In this document: one piece after another, positions 26,863 to 35,575 of the stretch
How positions within the stretch are numbered: position 1 is the stretch's first letter
Layout of the letters: every line of letters starts with the position of its first letter
Made by a program: the position numbers and the translations under genes
Notes under the pieces: model-generated
The model's database searches: none
Seen by the model: the letters and a program-made list of their open reading frames with translations, nothing else
What the model was told of the DNA's origin: nothing
NCBI GenBank assembly: GCA_965198915.1
Contig: CBDAQC010000004.1
Span: forward strand, 124,001-188,000
Length of the DNA stretch: 64,000 nt
Source of the DNA: BOG-908 sp965198915
GTDB lineage: Bacteria; Pseudomonadota; Alphaproteobacteria; Acetobacterales; Acetobacteraceae
Direction of reading: 5' to 3'

Positions 26863-27204
26863 CTAGACGGCCAGGCGCAGCAGGCGCTTCCACGCCGCGC
26901 GCTGGCGCGGCTGGGCCGGCCGCAGCGCCTCCAGCAGGTCCTTCGTGCAGGCGAAGCTGCGTGGCCGGCCCTGTGGGGTTTGCGCGAACACGCCATCCTG
27001 CGTGCGCCATACCGTCAGAGTCCGCCGCTCGCGGTTTGGCGGCGCAATGATCAGCATCTCCTCGAACTCGGCACCGTCCATGACCTGATCCGTGGCGATG
27101 TTCAGGCGCAGGCCGCGCTGCTCCGCCCAACTGCGCACCAGAAGCAGATCCTCGATCGAGAAAGCGACGGCGTAGGGTGCGCGGACGGAAGTGGACAGGG
27201 ACAT
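26863..27204 (-). CDS. Small conserved-looking protein of unknown function
   Basis: 113 residues, read against gntK with 13 bases between the two stops. It has an N-terminal FSIEDLLLVRSWAEQRGLRLNIATD segment, then EEMLIIAPPNRERRTLTVWRTQDGVFAQTPQGR, which looks like a small alpha/beta domain, and an Arg/Ala-rich tail. No signal peptide or membrane span. I do not recognise the family. The frame stays open far upstream but that part runs antisense to phbB; ATG 27,204 is the sensible start. It is divergent from phbB across a 216-base gap that holds a palindromic site. Confidence 0.6.
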   Translation of the reverse strand: MSLSTSVRAPYAVAFSIEDLLLVRSWAEQRGLRLNIATDQVMDGAEFEEMLIIAPPNRERRTLTVWRTQDGVFAQTPQGRPRSFACTKDLLEALRPAQPRQRAAWKRLLRLAV

Positions 27205-27278
27205 GGCGGCATCCGGACAAGGGGGGCTGACTAGCGGGCGGCGGTGGTGCAACGCGCTGCCAAGTGCAACGATCCCCC

Positions 27279-27298
27279 AATCAGATAAAAATCCGATT
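27279..27298. promoter_or_regulatory. Imperfect palindrome in the divergent region before phbB
   Basis: AATC-n-GAT-AAAA-ATC-n-GATT, symmetric apart from one base pair, in a locally AT-rich patch between two divergent genes. It has the size and place of a repressor operator, perhaps for phbB. No regulator gene is nearby. Confidence 0.35.
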
Positions 27299-27420
27299 AA
27301 CCGTTTTGATTCGCAATCGCTTTCCGCCGCCCGGCTGTTCACGTTCCCGGGCGGCTCTTGCCCCGCCTCGCCGGCCCGCGTCATATGCAAGGTAACAAAA
27401 CAATATCTTGGGAGGCAGGA

Positions 27421-28143
27421 ATGGCACGAATCGCCCTCGTCACAGGCGGAACACGCGGCATTGGCGCCGCCATCAGCCAGACGCTGAAGGCAGCCGGCCG
27501 GCAGGTGGTGGCCAGCTACGCCGGCAACGATGCGGCAGCCGAGGCCTTCCACGCGGAGACCGGCATCGCCGTCATCCGGTTCGACGCCGGCGACTTCGAG
27601 GCCTGCAAGACCGCCATCGAAAAGATCCACGCCGAACACGGCCCGGTGGAGATACTGGTCAACAACGCCGGCATCACGCGGGACGGCGTGATGGCGAAGA
27701 TGACGCGTGACATGTGGGACGCGGTGATCGACACCAACCTCGGTTCCTGCTTCAACCTTTGCAAGCTCACCTTCGATGCGATGCGCGCGGCGAAGTTCGG
27801 CCGCGTCGTCAACGTGGGGTCCATCAACGGCCAGGCGGGCCAGTACGGCCAGGTGAACTACGCCGCGGCGAAATCCGGCATACACGGCTTCACCAAGGCG
27901 CTGGCGCAGGAAGGGGCGCGCTACGGCATCACGGTGAACGCCATCGCACCAGGCTACGTCGATACGGACATGGTGCGCGCGGTGCCGGAAGACGTGCTGC
28001 AGAAAATCATCGGCCGCATACCCGTGGGCCGCCTGGGCCGTGCGGATGACATCGCACGCGGTGTGGCCTTCCTGACCGCGGACGACGCGGATTTCGTGAC
28101 GGGAGCGACGCTGTCCATCAATGGCGGACAGCATATGTATTGA
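27421..28143 (+). CDS. phbB: Acetoacetyl-CoA reductase
   Basis: 240 residues, SDR superfamily. It reduces acetoacetyl-CoA to (R)-3-hydroxybutyryl-CoA, the precursor of polyhydroxybutyrate. TGGTRGIG is at 8-15 and the catalytic pair at Y147 and K151 (NYAAAKSG), with SINGQAGQYGQ just before, the pattern typical of PhaB/PhbB rather than FabG. The ribosome site GGGAGG is strong. The partner genes phbA and phbC are not in the window. A hairpin-like sequence follows the stop. Confidence 0.9.
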   Translation: MARIALVTGGTRGIGAAISQTLKAAGRQVVASYAGNDAAAEAFHAETGIAVIRFDAGDFEACKTAIEKIHAEHGPVEILVNNAGITRDGVMAKMTRDMWDAVIDTNLGSCFNLCKLTFDAMRAAKFGRVVNVGSINGQAGQYGQVNYAAAKSGIHGFTKALAQEGARYGITVNAIAPGYVDTDMVRAVPEDVLQKIIGRIPVGRLGRADDIARGVAFLTADDADFVTGATLSINGGQHMY

Positions 28144-28230
28144 GGACGCAGGCGCTCTATCTCGTGCCCGGCAGGGCCGCGATAGTTCGAGCGGTCAAGG
28201 CACGCCCCGTCCTGAGATCGCGGGTTCGTT

Positions 28231-29142
28231 TCACGGCGTGTGGACGAACCCGTGGGTTCCTTTCGTGTCCGTGTAGCAGCCGGTAATCTGCTCCGCCTCG
28301 TTCATCGCCTGAATGGTGGTCGAACTCGCCCCCGGAACGTCGAAGCTCCTGTAGTCACCGTTGCGCAGGAAAAAGCCGTGGCTCACGGCATTGCCGGGCA
28401 CGGTGATGTCGCCCACCAGATACGTGCCGCTGATCGTTCCCGCCTCGTCCACGCCCGCAGGGATGGTGAAGCTGGCGCCCGGATAGTTGACGGGCGTGAA
28501 CGTGCCGGCGCTGAACAGCCAGCCGGTGCCGGCCGCGGTGAAGCTGTAGCCCACCACCTTGTCGGCCCGCGCATCGAACCCGCGCGGCACCAGGAAACCG
28601 CTGCCGTCATCAATCGTGGTGACCGCGCCGCCCGGCGCACGCAGGAAGCCGGTCGTGTAGGTTGTCGTGAAGCCGCCACCGAGCTGCCTGGTCACCGTAG
28701 CCTGGCCAAGCAGCGCGCCGCGATCGGTGATGCCCCACAGCGCGCTCACCGGCAGCGTGCCGGCGGAAGGCGTGGAGACGGCCCCGTGGTGAAGCACGAA
28801 CGCAACCGTGGAAGACGGTCCGGGCAGGTTGATGTCGACCGCGTTGCCGGTGACGAAGCGGTCCTTGTTCACCCCGGTGAACGTCACCGTTCCGGCCAGC
28901 AGGGCCGTATGCGGAAAGGAAAACTGCCCGGCCGCATACAGGAACGGTATCGAGTCGAACCCGGTGGCGCGGCTGCCCGCACCCACGCTTTCCGGCGTGA
29001 ACGTTACACCTGCGACCAGCCCGTTGCTGGCAATCGCGTCGCCGCAGGTTCCACCGGCGCCCCGCACGTCGAAAGTTTGAAACGTTGCAGCCTGCGCCAG
29101 GCAGGGCACGAGGCAGGCCGACAGCAGAAGGGAATGGCGCAT
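28231..29142 (-). CDS. Secreted protein with HAF-like extracellular repeats
   Basis: 303 residues. A clear signal peptide (MRHSLLLSACLVPCLAQAA) is followed by repeats with the pattern G-x-I-x-G-x-y...H-G-F-x-x-x-G, best seen near the C-terminus (ISGTYLV...SHGFFLRNGDYRSFDVPGASST... and ITGCYTD...HGFVHTP). This resembles the HAF extracellular repeat, whose function is not known. There is no PEP-CTERM or LPXTG anchor, so it is probably periplasmic or released. GGAGG lies eight bases before ATG 29142, which makes this start better than a longer one. It sits beside manC but faces the same way with about 100 bases between. Confidence 0.7.
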   Translation of the reverse strand: MRHSLLLSACLVPCLAQAATFQTFDVRGAGGTCGDAIASNGLVAGVTFTPESVGAGSRATGFDSIPFLYAAGQFSFPHTALLAGTVTFTGVNKDRFVTGNAVDINLPGPSSTVAFVLHHGAVSTPSAGTLPVSALWGITDRGALLGQATVTRQLGGGFTTTYTTGFLRAPGGAVTTIDDGSGFLVPRGFDARADKVVGYSFTAAGTGWLFSAGTFTPVNYPGASFTIPAGVDEAGTISGTYLVGDITVPGNAVSHGFFLRNGDYRSFDVPGASSTTIQAMNEAEQITGCYTDTKGTHGFVHTP

Positions 29143-29240
29143 GTCTGCCGCCTCCAGCGGCAAACCTGCCTACCGCATGTCGGTTCGTATGTATATCGAA
29201 ATGATTTCGCGCTCGGCAGAGCAGGAGATGCTTTCTTGCA

Positions 29241-30707
29241 TCAAGCCCGCCCGTACGTGTCCTCGATGCGCACGATGTCGTCCTCGCCCAGATATGCCCC
29301 GGACTGCACCTCGATCAGTTCCAGAGCGATGCGCCCCGGGTTTTCCAGACGGTGCACGCAGCCCAGCGGCAAATAGATGCTCTCGTTCTCCCGCACCATC
29401 ACCTGGTCCGCGTCACGCACCACCAGCGCCGTGCCGGCCACCACAACCCAGTGCTCGGCGCGATGGAAGTGCTTCTGCAACGAAAGCTTCTCGCCCGGCT
29501 TCACCACGATGCGCTTCACCTGAAAACGCTCGCCATTGATCAGGCTCTCGTAGAAGCCCCAGGGCCGGTAGGCGCGGTTGTGCGAGGCCGCCTCGTGGCG
29601 CCCGGCGGCGCGCAGCCGCTCCACGATCTTCTTGACGTCCTGCGCACGGTCGCGGTGCATCACCAGCACCGCGTCCTCGGTCGTGACCACCACGGTATCG
29701 TCCAGCCCCACCACGGCGGTCAGCATGCCGTCGCTGCGGGCGTAGCAGCGCCGCGTGTTCTCCAGCAGCACGTCGCCCAGGCTGACATTGCCCGCTTCGT
29801 CCTTGGCGCCCAGCTCCCACAGCGCGTTCCAGCTCCCCACGTCGCACCAGCCCAGATCGGCCGGCACCACGGCCGCGTGGCGGGTCCGCTCGGCCACCGC
29901 ATAGTCCAGGCTGATGTTCTCGCAGGCGGCGAACGCCGTGCGCTCCAGCCGCGCGAAATCCAGGTCCGTCAGCCGTGCGGCTACGGCGGCGCGCACCGCG
30001 GACATCACCAGCGGTGCGAACGCCTCCATCTCGGCGATCAGCGTGGCGGCGGTGAAGACGAACATGCCGCTGTTCCACAAATGCCGCCCATCCGCGGCCA
30101 GGCGGACCGCATCTTCCTGGTTCGGCTTCTCCACGAACTGCGCCACCGCGTGCACGCCGGCCGAGCCTTCCAGCTCCGGCCCCACTTCGATGTAGCCGTA
30201 GCCGGTCTCCGGCCCGGTGGGCTTCATGCCGAAGGTGACGAACCGGCCGGCGCGCGCCGCCGCCACGGCCCGGCCCAGCGCCTCCTCCAGCGCGTCCGTC
30301 TTGGTGATCGAGGAATCCGCGGCCATCATCCACAGCACCGCGTCCGGCTCCGTCTCCGCCACCAGCAGGGCGGCCGCCGCAATCGCCGGGCCCGAGTTGC
30401 GTCCCACCGGCTCCAGCAGGATGCGCGCGCCGGTGATGCCCGCATCACGCAACTGCTCGGCAATCAGGAAGCGGTGCTCCTCGTTGCACACCACAACCGG
30501 CGGCGCGAACCCCACACCCGCGGCCCGCAGCGCCGTCTCCTGTATCATCGAGCGTTCGGAGATCAGCGGCCAGAGCTGCTTGGGAAAACTCTCGCGCGAA
30601 ACCGGCCACAAGCGGGTGCCCGAACCGCCGGACAGGATGATCGGCGTGATCAAGCCGGCCTGGGCCGGCGCCCCTGTCGTCCGTTCGATCCCCGCCAGCT
30701 GATCCAC
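29241..30707 (-). CDS. manC: Mannose-1-phosphate guanylyltransferase/mannose-6-phosphate isomerase
   Basis: About 488 residues, the bifunctional type II enzyme that makes GDP-mannose for exopolysaccharide. The nucleotidyltransferase half has GGSGTRLWPVSRESFPKQ and EKPN, and the C-terminal cupin isomerase half has RPWGFYESL, KPGEKLSLQKHFHRAEHW and the GCVHRLENPG metal-binding strand. The start is uncertain: GTG 30,707 has GAGGGG about 9 bases upstream, and GTG 30,734 is also in frame. It is separated from the main polysaccharide locus by the amidohydrolase and one repeat, but its product is a likely substrate for those glycosyltransferases. Confidence 0.95.
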   Translation of the reverse strand: MDQLAGIERTTGAPAQAGLITPIILSGGSGTRLWPVSRESFPKQLWPLISERSMIQETALRAAGVGFAPPVVVCNEEHRFLIAEQLRDAGITGARILLEPVGRNSGPAIAAAALLVAETEPDAVLWMMAADSSITKTDALEEALGRAVAAARAGRFVTFGMKPTGPETGYGYIEVGPELEGSAGVHAVAQFVEKPNQEDAVRLAADGRHLWNSGMFVFTAATLIAEMEAFAPLVMSAVRAAVAARLTDLDFARLERTAFAACENISLDYAVAERTRHAAVVPADLGWCDVGSWNALWELGAKDEAGNVSLGDVLLENTRRCYARSDGMLTAVVGLDDTVVVTTEDAVLVMHRDRAQDVKKIVERLRAAGRHEAASHNRAYRPWGFYESLINGERFQVKRIVVKPGEKLSLQKHFHRAEHWVVVAGTALVVRDADQVMVRENESIYLPLGCVHRLENPGRIALELIEVQSGAYLGEDDIVRIEDTYGRA

Positions 30708-30794
30708 CGCTACACACCCCTCAAGCCGCAACACGCTTGCCAGTCCGGCCCGCTCTGCCGCAAGCTAGCCCATTGTGCACCGCAGGGGCCAGTC

Positions 30795-31976
30795 ATGGGA
30801 CACATAAACGACATCGGCTCGGCCATACGAGGCCTGGCGCACGAGGCCGAACCCGGCCTGGTGGAGATCAGGCGGGACCTGCACGCCCACCCCGAACTCG
30901 CTTTCGAGGAACACCGCACCGCCAGCCTGATCGCGCGCGAGCTGACCCGGCTGGGCATCGAGCACCAGACCGGCGTGGGCCAGACAGGCGTGGTGGGCAC
31001 CATACAGGGCGGCCGGCCCGGCCCCACGCTTGTCATACGCGCGGACATGGATGCGCTGCCCATACACGAACAGACCGGCCTGGCCTTCGCCAGCCGCGCG
31101 CCCGGCAAGATGCACGCCTGCGGGCATGACGTGCACAGCTCCACCCTGTTGGGGGTCGCCACCATACTGGCCCGGCTGGCGCCGGACATGGCGGGCACCG
31201 TGCGCCTGCTGTTCCAGCCGGCCGAGGAAATACTGGGCGGCGCCGCCGCAATGATCCAGGACGGCGTGCTGGACGGCGTGGACATGGCGCTTGGCTTCCA
31301 CAATCATCCGGAACTGCCGGTGGGCCGCTTCGCCGCGGTGCGCGGCGCCACCTACGCCGCCTGTGACCGCTTCCGCATCACCGTGCGCGGCACCTCCGGC
31401 CACGCCGCCTACCCGCACACCACCGTCGACCCGATCGTGGCCGCCTGCCACCTCGTTGCCAATCTCCAGAGCATCGTCTCGCGGGAGATCAACCCGCTCG
31501 ACCCCTGCGTGGTCACCGTGGGCGCCCTGCATGCCGGCACCGTGCACAACATCATCCCCGATGCTGCGGAGCTTCTTGGCACCATACGCACGCTGAGCCC
31601 TTCCGTGCGCGGCCAGGCGGAAGCCGCCCTGCGGCGCATCTGCGCCGGGCTGGACGCCACCTTCCGCACGCAGACCGAGCTGGCCTGGACCCCTGGCGTG
31701 CCGCCGACCCTGAACGCGGACCGTGTGCTGGACGGCACCGTGGCTGCCGTGCAGCAGCAACTGGGCGCGGTGTTCGATGCCGCCGAGCCGAGCATGGGTG
31801 CGGAGGATTTCGCCATGATCGCCGCGCGCGTGCCCAGCTTCGTGCTACGCGTGGGCTCGGGCGCCGCGGGGCGGGATGATCACCTGCACAATTCAGGGTA
31901 TCAGCCGGACGAGGCGTGTATCGGGCTGGGGGCGCAGGCGCTGGCCCGGGCGGCGGTGGAGTTGCTGGCGGGGTAA
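30795..31976 (+). CDS. M20 family amidohydrolase (hippurate hydrolase-like)
   Basis: 393 residues. The metal-binding motif HACGHDVHSS, then FQPAEE with the catalytic Glu, the dimerisation domain (GTSGHAAYPH) and the late SMGAEDFA motif match the M20D group that cleaves N-acyl or N-aromatic amino acids and related amides. The exact substrate cannot be read from sequence. It is divergent from manC with about 90 bases between and is not clearly part of the polysaccharide locus. A family B repeat begins right at its stop codon. Confidence 0.9.
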   Translation: MGHINDIGSAIRGLAHEAEPGLVEIRRDLHAHPELAFEEHRTASLIARELTRLGIEHQTGVGQTGVVGTIQGGRPGPTLVIRADMDALPIHEQTGLAFASRAPGKMHACGHDVHSSTLLGVATILARLAPDMAGTVRLLFQPAEEILGGAAAMIQDGVLDGVDMALGFHNHPELPVGRFAAVRGATYAACDRFRITVRGTSGHAAYPHTTVDPIVAACHLVANLQSIVSREINPLDPCVVTVGALHAGTVHNIIPDAAELLGTIRTLSPSVRGQAEAALRRICAGLDATFRTQTELAWTPGVPPTLNADRVLDGTVAAVQQQLGAVFDAAEPSMGAEDFAMIAARVPSFVLRVGSGAAGRDDHLHNSGYQPDEACIGLGAQALARAAVELLAG

Positions 31977-32158
31977 GGAAGGAAAGTCTTCTTTTTTGAA
32001 AAAAAGAAGCAAAAAACTTTTGTTCCTACGCCTGCGCGGAGGCGCGCCCCTGGTTCTGCGGGCATCCGCATTGGCAGAACTAAGGCGGGCCTTCGTGCAG
32101 GCGGGGAAGCAAAAGTTTTTTGCTTCTTTTTTTCAAAAAAGAAGGCCTTCCTTCCTTA
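31977..32158. repeat. Repeat family B, full copy between convergent genes
   Basis: The best-preserved copy. The left arm starts on the base after the amidohydrolase stop and the right arm runs into the stop codon of the FemAB-like gene on the other strand. The arms, of about 38 bases each, are perfect or near-perfect inverted copies, and each is itself a CTTCTTTTTT/AAAAAAGAAG hairpin. Here it could work as a two-way terminator. Confidence 0.9.
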
Positions 32159-33163
32159 AAGATACTTCTCCGTAGACCCCCGCCGGAACGGATTGGACAA
32201 CCGTCCCGCCACCCTGTGCGCCAGCGAGAACCGGCTGACCACATAGCGCGGCTTGATCACCCCGCCGAAGCCGGTGAAGAACAGCGCGCTGCCCGACGTG
32301 ACCACGCCCTCGAAATCGAAGATCAGCCCGCGGGCGGCCGCATCCTGCATCGCGTGCCACAGCAGCAGGCTGACTGCCCCGTTGCCTGAATCCGGCCGCC
32401 GGGTGGACAGCAGGTAGTACGCCGCATCCGTATCCCATACGTAGAAGATGGAAGCGGCAATCTGCCCGGCCGCGTTCTCGGCCGCGATGATACGCCCCTG
32501 CCCGCGCGATATCGCCGCCTGGCAGACCCGTTCCAGCAGCGCCGGGCTGTAGCGGCTGGCCGTGCCGCCGCGCGCCAGGTTGTCGTTATACACAGCGCCG
32601 AACGCCGAGGCGTCCAGGTCCGCCACGTGGTGCTGCTCCTCGGCGCGACGGACCACGTTGCGCGCCTTATCGCGCATGTTGCCCCACAGCACGTCCGGCT
32701 TGTCCGGCGCCACCTCGAAGGTGAACTGCACCGATATGTCGAAGCCCATCTCCTGATAGACGAGCGTATCGGCGGTGCCGCGGTGCATCACGTGCCAGAA
32801 CCCGCCGGCGCGCGGCACCTGGGCCAGCAACTCACGGGTGATCTGGGCGCGGCGCAGCACACGATTGCAGGCCGCGCCCCTTCCCTCGTCGATCGCCGGG
32901 CCGAGGAAATGCGTGAGAAGCGGCATGCCGCACAGCTTCTGGCCCGCGAGTATGCTGGACAGCACGTAAGGGAACCGGCCCACCCGCCGGCCGCCCTGGT
33001 TCACCTCGGCTTCGGCGTAATCCCCGCCGGTGACCGCGTTCAGCCACCAGGTCTGGTGGAACACCGTGGGCGCGAGCGGATCGAAGATCAGGCTGGGCAG
33101 CGGCGCCACGATCGGCGGGCCGCCCGATCGCAGCGCGAGACCCTGGCCCGGCATTACATCCAC
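32156..33163 (-). CDS. FemAB-like / GNAT-fold acyltransferase of the polysaccharide locus
   Basis: 335 residues. The two-lobed acetyltransferase fold of the BioF2-like/FemAB group is suggested by the LWGNMRDKARNVVRRAEE segment, then GRIIAAENAAGQIAASIFYVWDTDAAYYLLSTRRPDSGNGAVSLLLWHAMQDAAARGLIFDFEG. Such proteins add acyl or aminoacyl groups to cell-surface polymers. It is the last gene of the leftward polysaccharide unit, 182 bases after glf. A related FemAB protein is a standard member of exosortase-linked EPS loci, but no exosortase is visible here. A short inverted repeat lies 16 bases upstream of the start. Confidence 0.75.
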   Translation of the reverse strand: MDVMPGQGLALRSGGPPIVAPLPSLIFDPLAPTVFHQTWWLNAVTGGDYAEAEVNQGGRRVGRFPYVLSSILAGQKLCGMPLLTHFLGPAIDEGRGAACNRVLRRAQITRELLAQVPRAGGFWHVMHRGTADTLVYQEMGFDISVQFTFEVAPDKPDVLWGNMRDKARNVVRRAEEQHHVADLDASAFGAVYNDNLARGGTASRYSPALLERVCQAAISRGQGRIIAAENAAGQIAASIFYVWDTDAAYYLLSTRRPDSGNGAVSLLLWHAMQDAAARGLIFDFEGVVTSGSALFFTGFGGVIKPRYVVSRFSLAHRVAGRLSNPFRRGSTEKYL

Positions 33164-33178
33164 AACGCTTACCTCGCC

Positions 33179-33200
33179 CTTGCGTTACACTTTACGCAAG
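33179..33200. promoter_or_regulatory. Inverted repeat upstream of the FemAB-like gene
   Basis: CTTGCGT-(8 bases)-ACGCAAG, a perfect 7-base stem, located 16 bases before the start codon. It could be an operator or a 5' leader hairpin. Confidence 0.35.
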
Positions 33201-33345
33201 GCCGAGGGTACTCGTTCCGGGGGCCGTGCTTCAAGGCCGGACGGCGTGGCTTCCCGGCACTGGACGACACTGCTTGGTAACGGAACGCAAGCGGCGTCAG
33301 GCGCCTGTCAAATACCGCGCCGAACCGTGCCCGAAATCCCGCGGC

Positions 33346-34521
33346 CTAGGCTGCCGCGGCCGCCGCGACCTCTCCCGTGGCCCGCGGCAGAATCTCGCGC
33401 TCGAAGGATTTCAGCGCCGCCCCGATCGCCTGGTGCATGTCCAGGTAACGATAGGTGCCCAGGCGGCCGCCGAACACCACGCCGTTCTCCTGCGCCGCCA
33501 GCGCGGCATACTGGTCGTACAGATCCTTGTCCGCCGGCGTGTTGATCGGGTAGTACGGCTCGTCCTCGCGGGCGGCGAAGCGGGAGTATTCGCGCATGAT
33601 CAGCGTGCGCTCCGGCGTGTAGCGGCGCTCCGGGTGCAAATGGCGGAACTCGTGTATCCGGGTGAACCGCACGTCGGCATCGGGGTAGTTCACCACGCTG
33701 GCGCCCTGGTAGTCCTCCATCTCCGGCCGCTCGATCTCGAAATCCAGCGTCCGCCAGCCTAGCGCGCCGAACTTGTAGTCGAAATACCGGTCGATCGGGC
33801 CGGTGTAGATCAGCGTGGCATCGGGCCGCAGCGTGTGGCGGACGTCGAAGAAGTCACAGTTGCAGACGACCTGGATGCGCTTGTCGGCGAACACGCGCTC
33901 GAAGATCGCATGGTAGCCGTCCAGCGGCAGGCCCTCGTAGATGTCGTTGAAGTAGAAGTCGTTGTAGTTGGCGCGCACCGGCAGGCGGCTGATCGTCTCG
34001 GCCGGCAGCAGCTTGGGGTCGGTCTCCCACTGCTTGGCCGTGTAGTGGCGGATGAACGCGTCGTACAGCTCGCGGCCGATCAGCGAGACCGCCCTTTCCT
34101 CGAAATTAGCCGGGTTGGTGAAGCCCTCGCGGGCGGCGCGCTCGGCGATGAAGGCCGCGGCCTCCGACGGCTTGAGGTCCACGCCGAAGAAGTTGTTAAG
34201 CGTCATCAGGTTGATAGGCATCGTATACATGCGCCCGGAATGGCGCGTCAGCACGCGGTGGCGGTAGTTGTTGAACGCGGTGAACCGGTTGATCCACGCC
34301 CACACATCGGCCTGTGAGGTGTGGAACAAGTGCGTGCCGTAGCGGTGGTACTCGATGCCGGTCTCGGGGTCCTGCTCGGAGAACGAGTTGCCGCCGAAAT
34401 GGTCACGCTTCTCCAGCACGAGCACGGGCTCGCCCAGCACGGTGGCGATGCGTTCGGCCATCACCGCGCCGAAGAAGCCGCTGCCGGCGATGACGTAGCG
34501 ATAGTCCTGGGCGGAAATCAT
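33346..34521 (-). CDS. glf: UDP-galactopyranose mutase
   Basis: 391 residues. This flavoenzyme converts UDP-galactopyranose to UDP-galactofuranose, so the polymer made here probably contains galactofuranose. The FAD loop is GSGFFGAVMAERIA near the N-terminus, followed by KRDHFGGNSF, YGTHLFHTS, the substrate-binding FNNYRHRV and NDFYFNDIYEGLP, and a C-terminal GGRLGTYRYLDMHQAI. The C-terminus adds an Ala-rich tail. It lies 106 bases after the preceding gene, a gap that holds a GGTTCTT/AAGAACC hairpin at 34,551-34,570. Confidence 0.96.
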   Translation of the reverse strand: MISAQDYRYVIAGSGFFGAVMAERIATVLGEPVLVLEKRDHFGGNSFSEQDPETGIEYHRYGTHLFHTSQADVWAWINRFTAFNNYRHRVLTRHSGRMYTMPINLMTLNNFFGVDLKPSEAAAFIAERAAREGFTNPANFEERAVSLIGRELYDAFIRHYTAKQWETDPKLLPAETISRLPVRANYNDFYFNDIYEGLPLDGYHAIFERVFADKRIQVVCNCDFFDVRHTLRPDATLIYTGPIDRYFDYKFGALGWRTLDFEIERPEMEDYQGASVVNYPDADVRFTRIHEFRHLHPERRYTPERTLIMREYSRFAAREDEPYYPINTPADKDLYDQYAALAAQENGVVFGGRLGTYRYLDMHQAIGAALKSFEREILPRATGEVAAAAAA

Positions 34522-34627
34522 GCTGCATCCTGTGAAAGTCTGGTGAAAACGGTTCTTCGGCTAAAGAACCCAAGCCTTTGGCCACCCGCGGCGGCTTTGT
34601 CGTCGGTCCTGGAGGTTGCGCCTGCTT

Positions 34628-35575
34628 CTACGGCGTCAGGGCAAGCCTCTTCTCGTCCTTGTCGAAAACCCGCCTGCTCTGCCGGAGGTTTCGCCGCGCC
34701 TTGCTGGCGAAACTGGAGGCAAGCACGCGGACGTAGCGCAAAGGCGGCAGCCGGCGGAGCTTGCGGTGGAACTGGCTGGCAGGATTCAGAAAACCTGCCA
34801 GGCCAACGTGATATTTATGCATGCTGGCGATGAAGCGCGGCTCATCCAGCACCGGATGCACGTAGTCCTCGCGCGCCAGACCGGGGGCGTCGGCTTCCAG
34901 GAAGGGCGGCCAGTGGTCGTAGGCGCCGGTGCTGCCGAACTCGCTCAGCTCGCGTATCGTGAAACCGGCACCTGCCAGCTCGGTGGGGATGAAGCCCTCG
35001 CAGAACGGCCAGGTGGAAAGCTTGCCATCCCGCCACAAGGCGGATTGCGCCAGCCGCGCCTGCCAGAGGTGGCGCAGCGCCGGGCCGGAGAACACGCACA
35101 GACAGATGAGCTGGTTGCGGACGTCGGCCGCGATGTAGGCGGGCACCATAGTGCCGCGCCAGAACCACGCCTCTCCGGTCTCTCCCTTGGTAAGCCCTAC
35201 GAAATCGACGTGGCCTTCCTGCAGACGCGCCACCAGCTCGGCGATCGGCTGGTGGATGAGCACGTCGTATTCGAGCTGCACGTAGTAATCGTAGTCCGGG
35301 TGCAGTTCCTGGAAGCGGTAGAGCGGGTAGTCGCCGTTGAACCACAGCAGGTTGCCCTCGCCGGCGCGGGCGAAGCCCATGGCGAGCAGGCCGTCGGCGG
35401 TCACCCGCACCACGCGGTCATGCGTGATGCCGGCGACCGAGCCGTTCGTCTCATCCACCAGCACGAACACGTCGGTGCCTTCGGCCACGGACAGCAGACG
35501 GTCGAACTGGCGCTGGGCGAAGCCGTCCCAGAAATGGGTGCGGAACATCACCGCCGTGCGGGGGGATTGCGGCAT
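34628..35575 (-). CDS. Glycosyltransferase-like protein of unknown family in the EPS locus
   Basis: 315 residues. The start overlaps the stop of the upstream glycosyltransferase by one base, so it belongs to the same unit. The opening VMFRTHFWDGFAQRQFDRLL and the central YDYYVQLEYDVLIHQP resemble the nucleotide-sugar region with an acidic metal site seen in many glycosyltransferases. A WFWRGTMVPAYIAA segment and a basic C-terminal tail (KARRNLRQSRRV) follow. No signal peptide or membrane span is seen. I cannot assign a family; a glycosyltransferase is the most likely role given the neighbours. Confidence 0.6.
   Translation of the reverse strand: MPQSPRTAVMFRTHFWDGFAQRQFDRLLSVAEGTDVFVLVDETNGSVAGITHDRVVRVTADGLLAMGFARAGEGNLLWFNGDYPLYRFQELHPDYDYYVQLEYDVLIHQPIAELVARLQEGHVDFVGLTKGETGEAWFWRGTMVPAYIAADVRNQLICLCVFSGPALRHLWQARLAQSALWRDGKLSTWPFCEGFIPTELAGAGFTIRELSEFGSTGAYDHWPPFLEADAPGLAREDYVHPVLDEPRFIASMHKYHVGLAGFLNPASQFHRKLRRLPPLRYVRVLASSFASKARRNLRQSRRVFDKDEKRLALTP

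Noticed and set aside
27205..28134. N-terminal extension of the small minus-strand gene at 26,863.
   Set aside because: It runs antisense to phbB and across its promoter; only the last 113 residues look like a protein of their own.
29352..30794. The 5' part of an 874-residue plus-strand frame that ends in the M20 amidohydrolase.
   Set aside because: This part is antisense to manC. The amidohydrolase family similarity begins at ATG 30,795.
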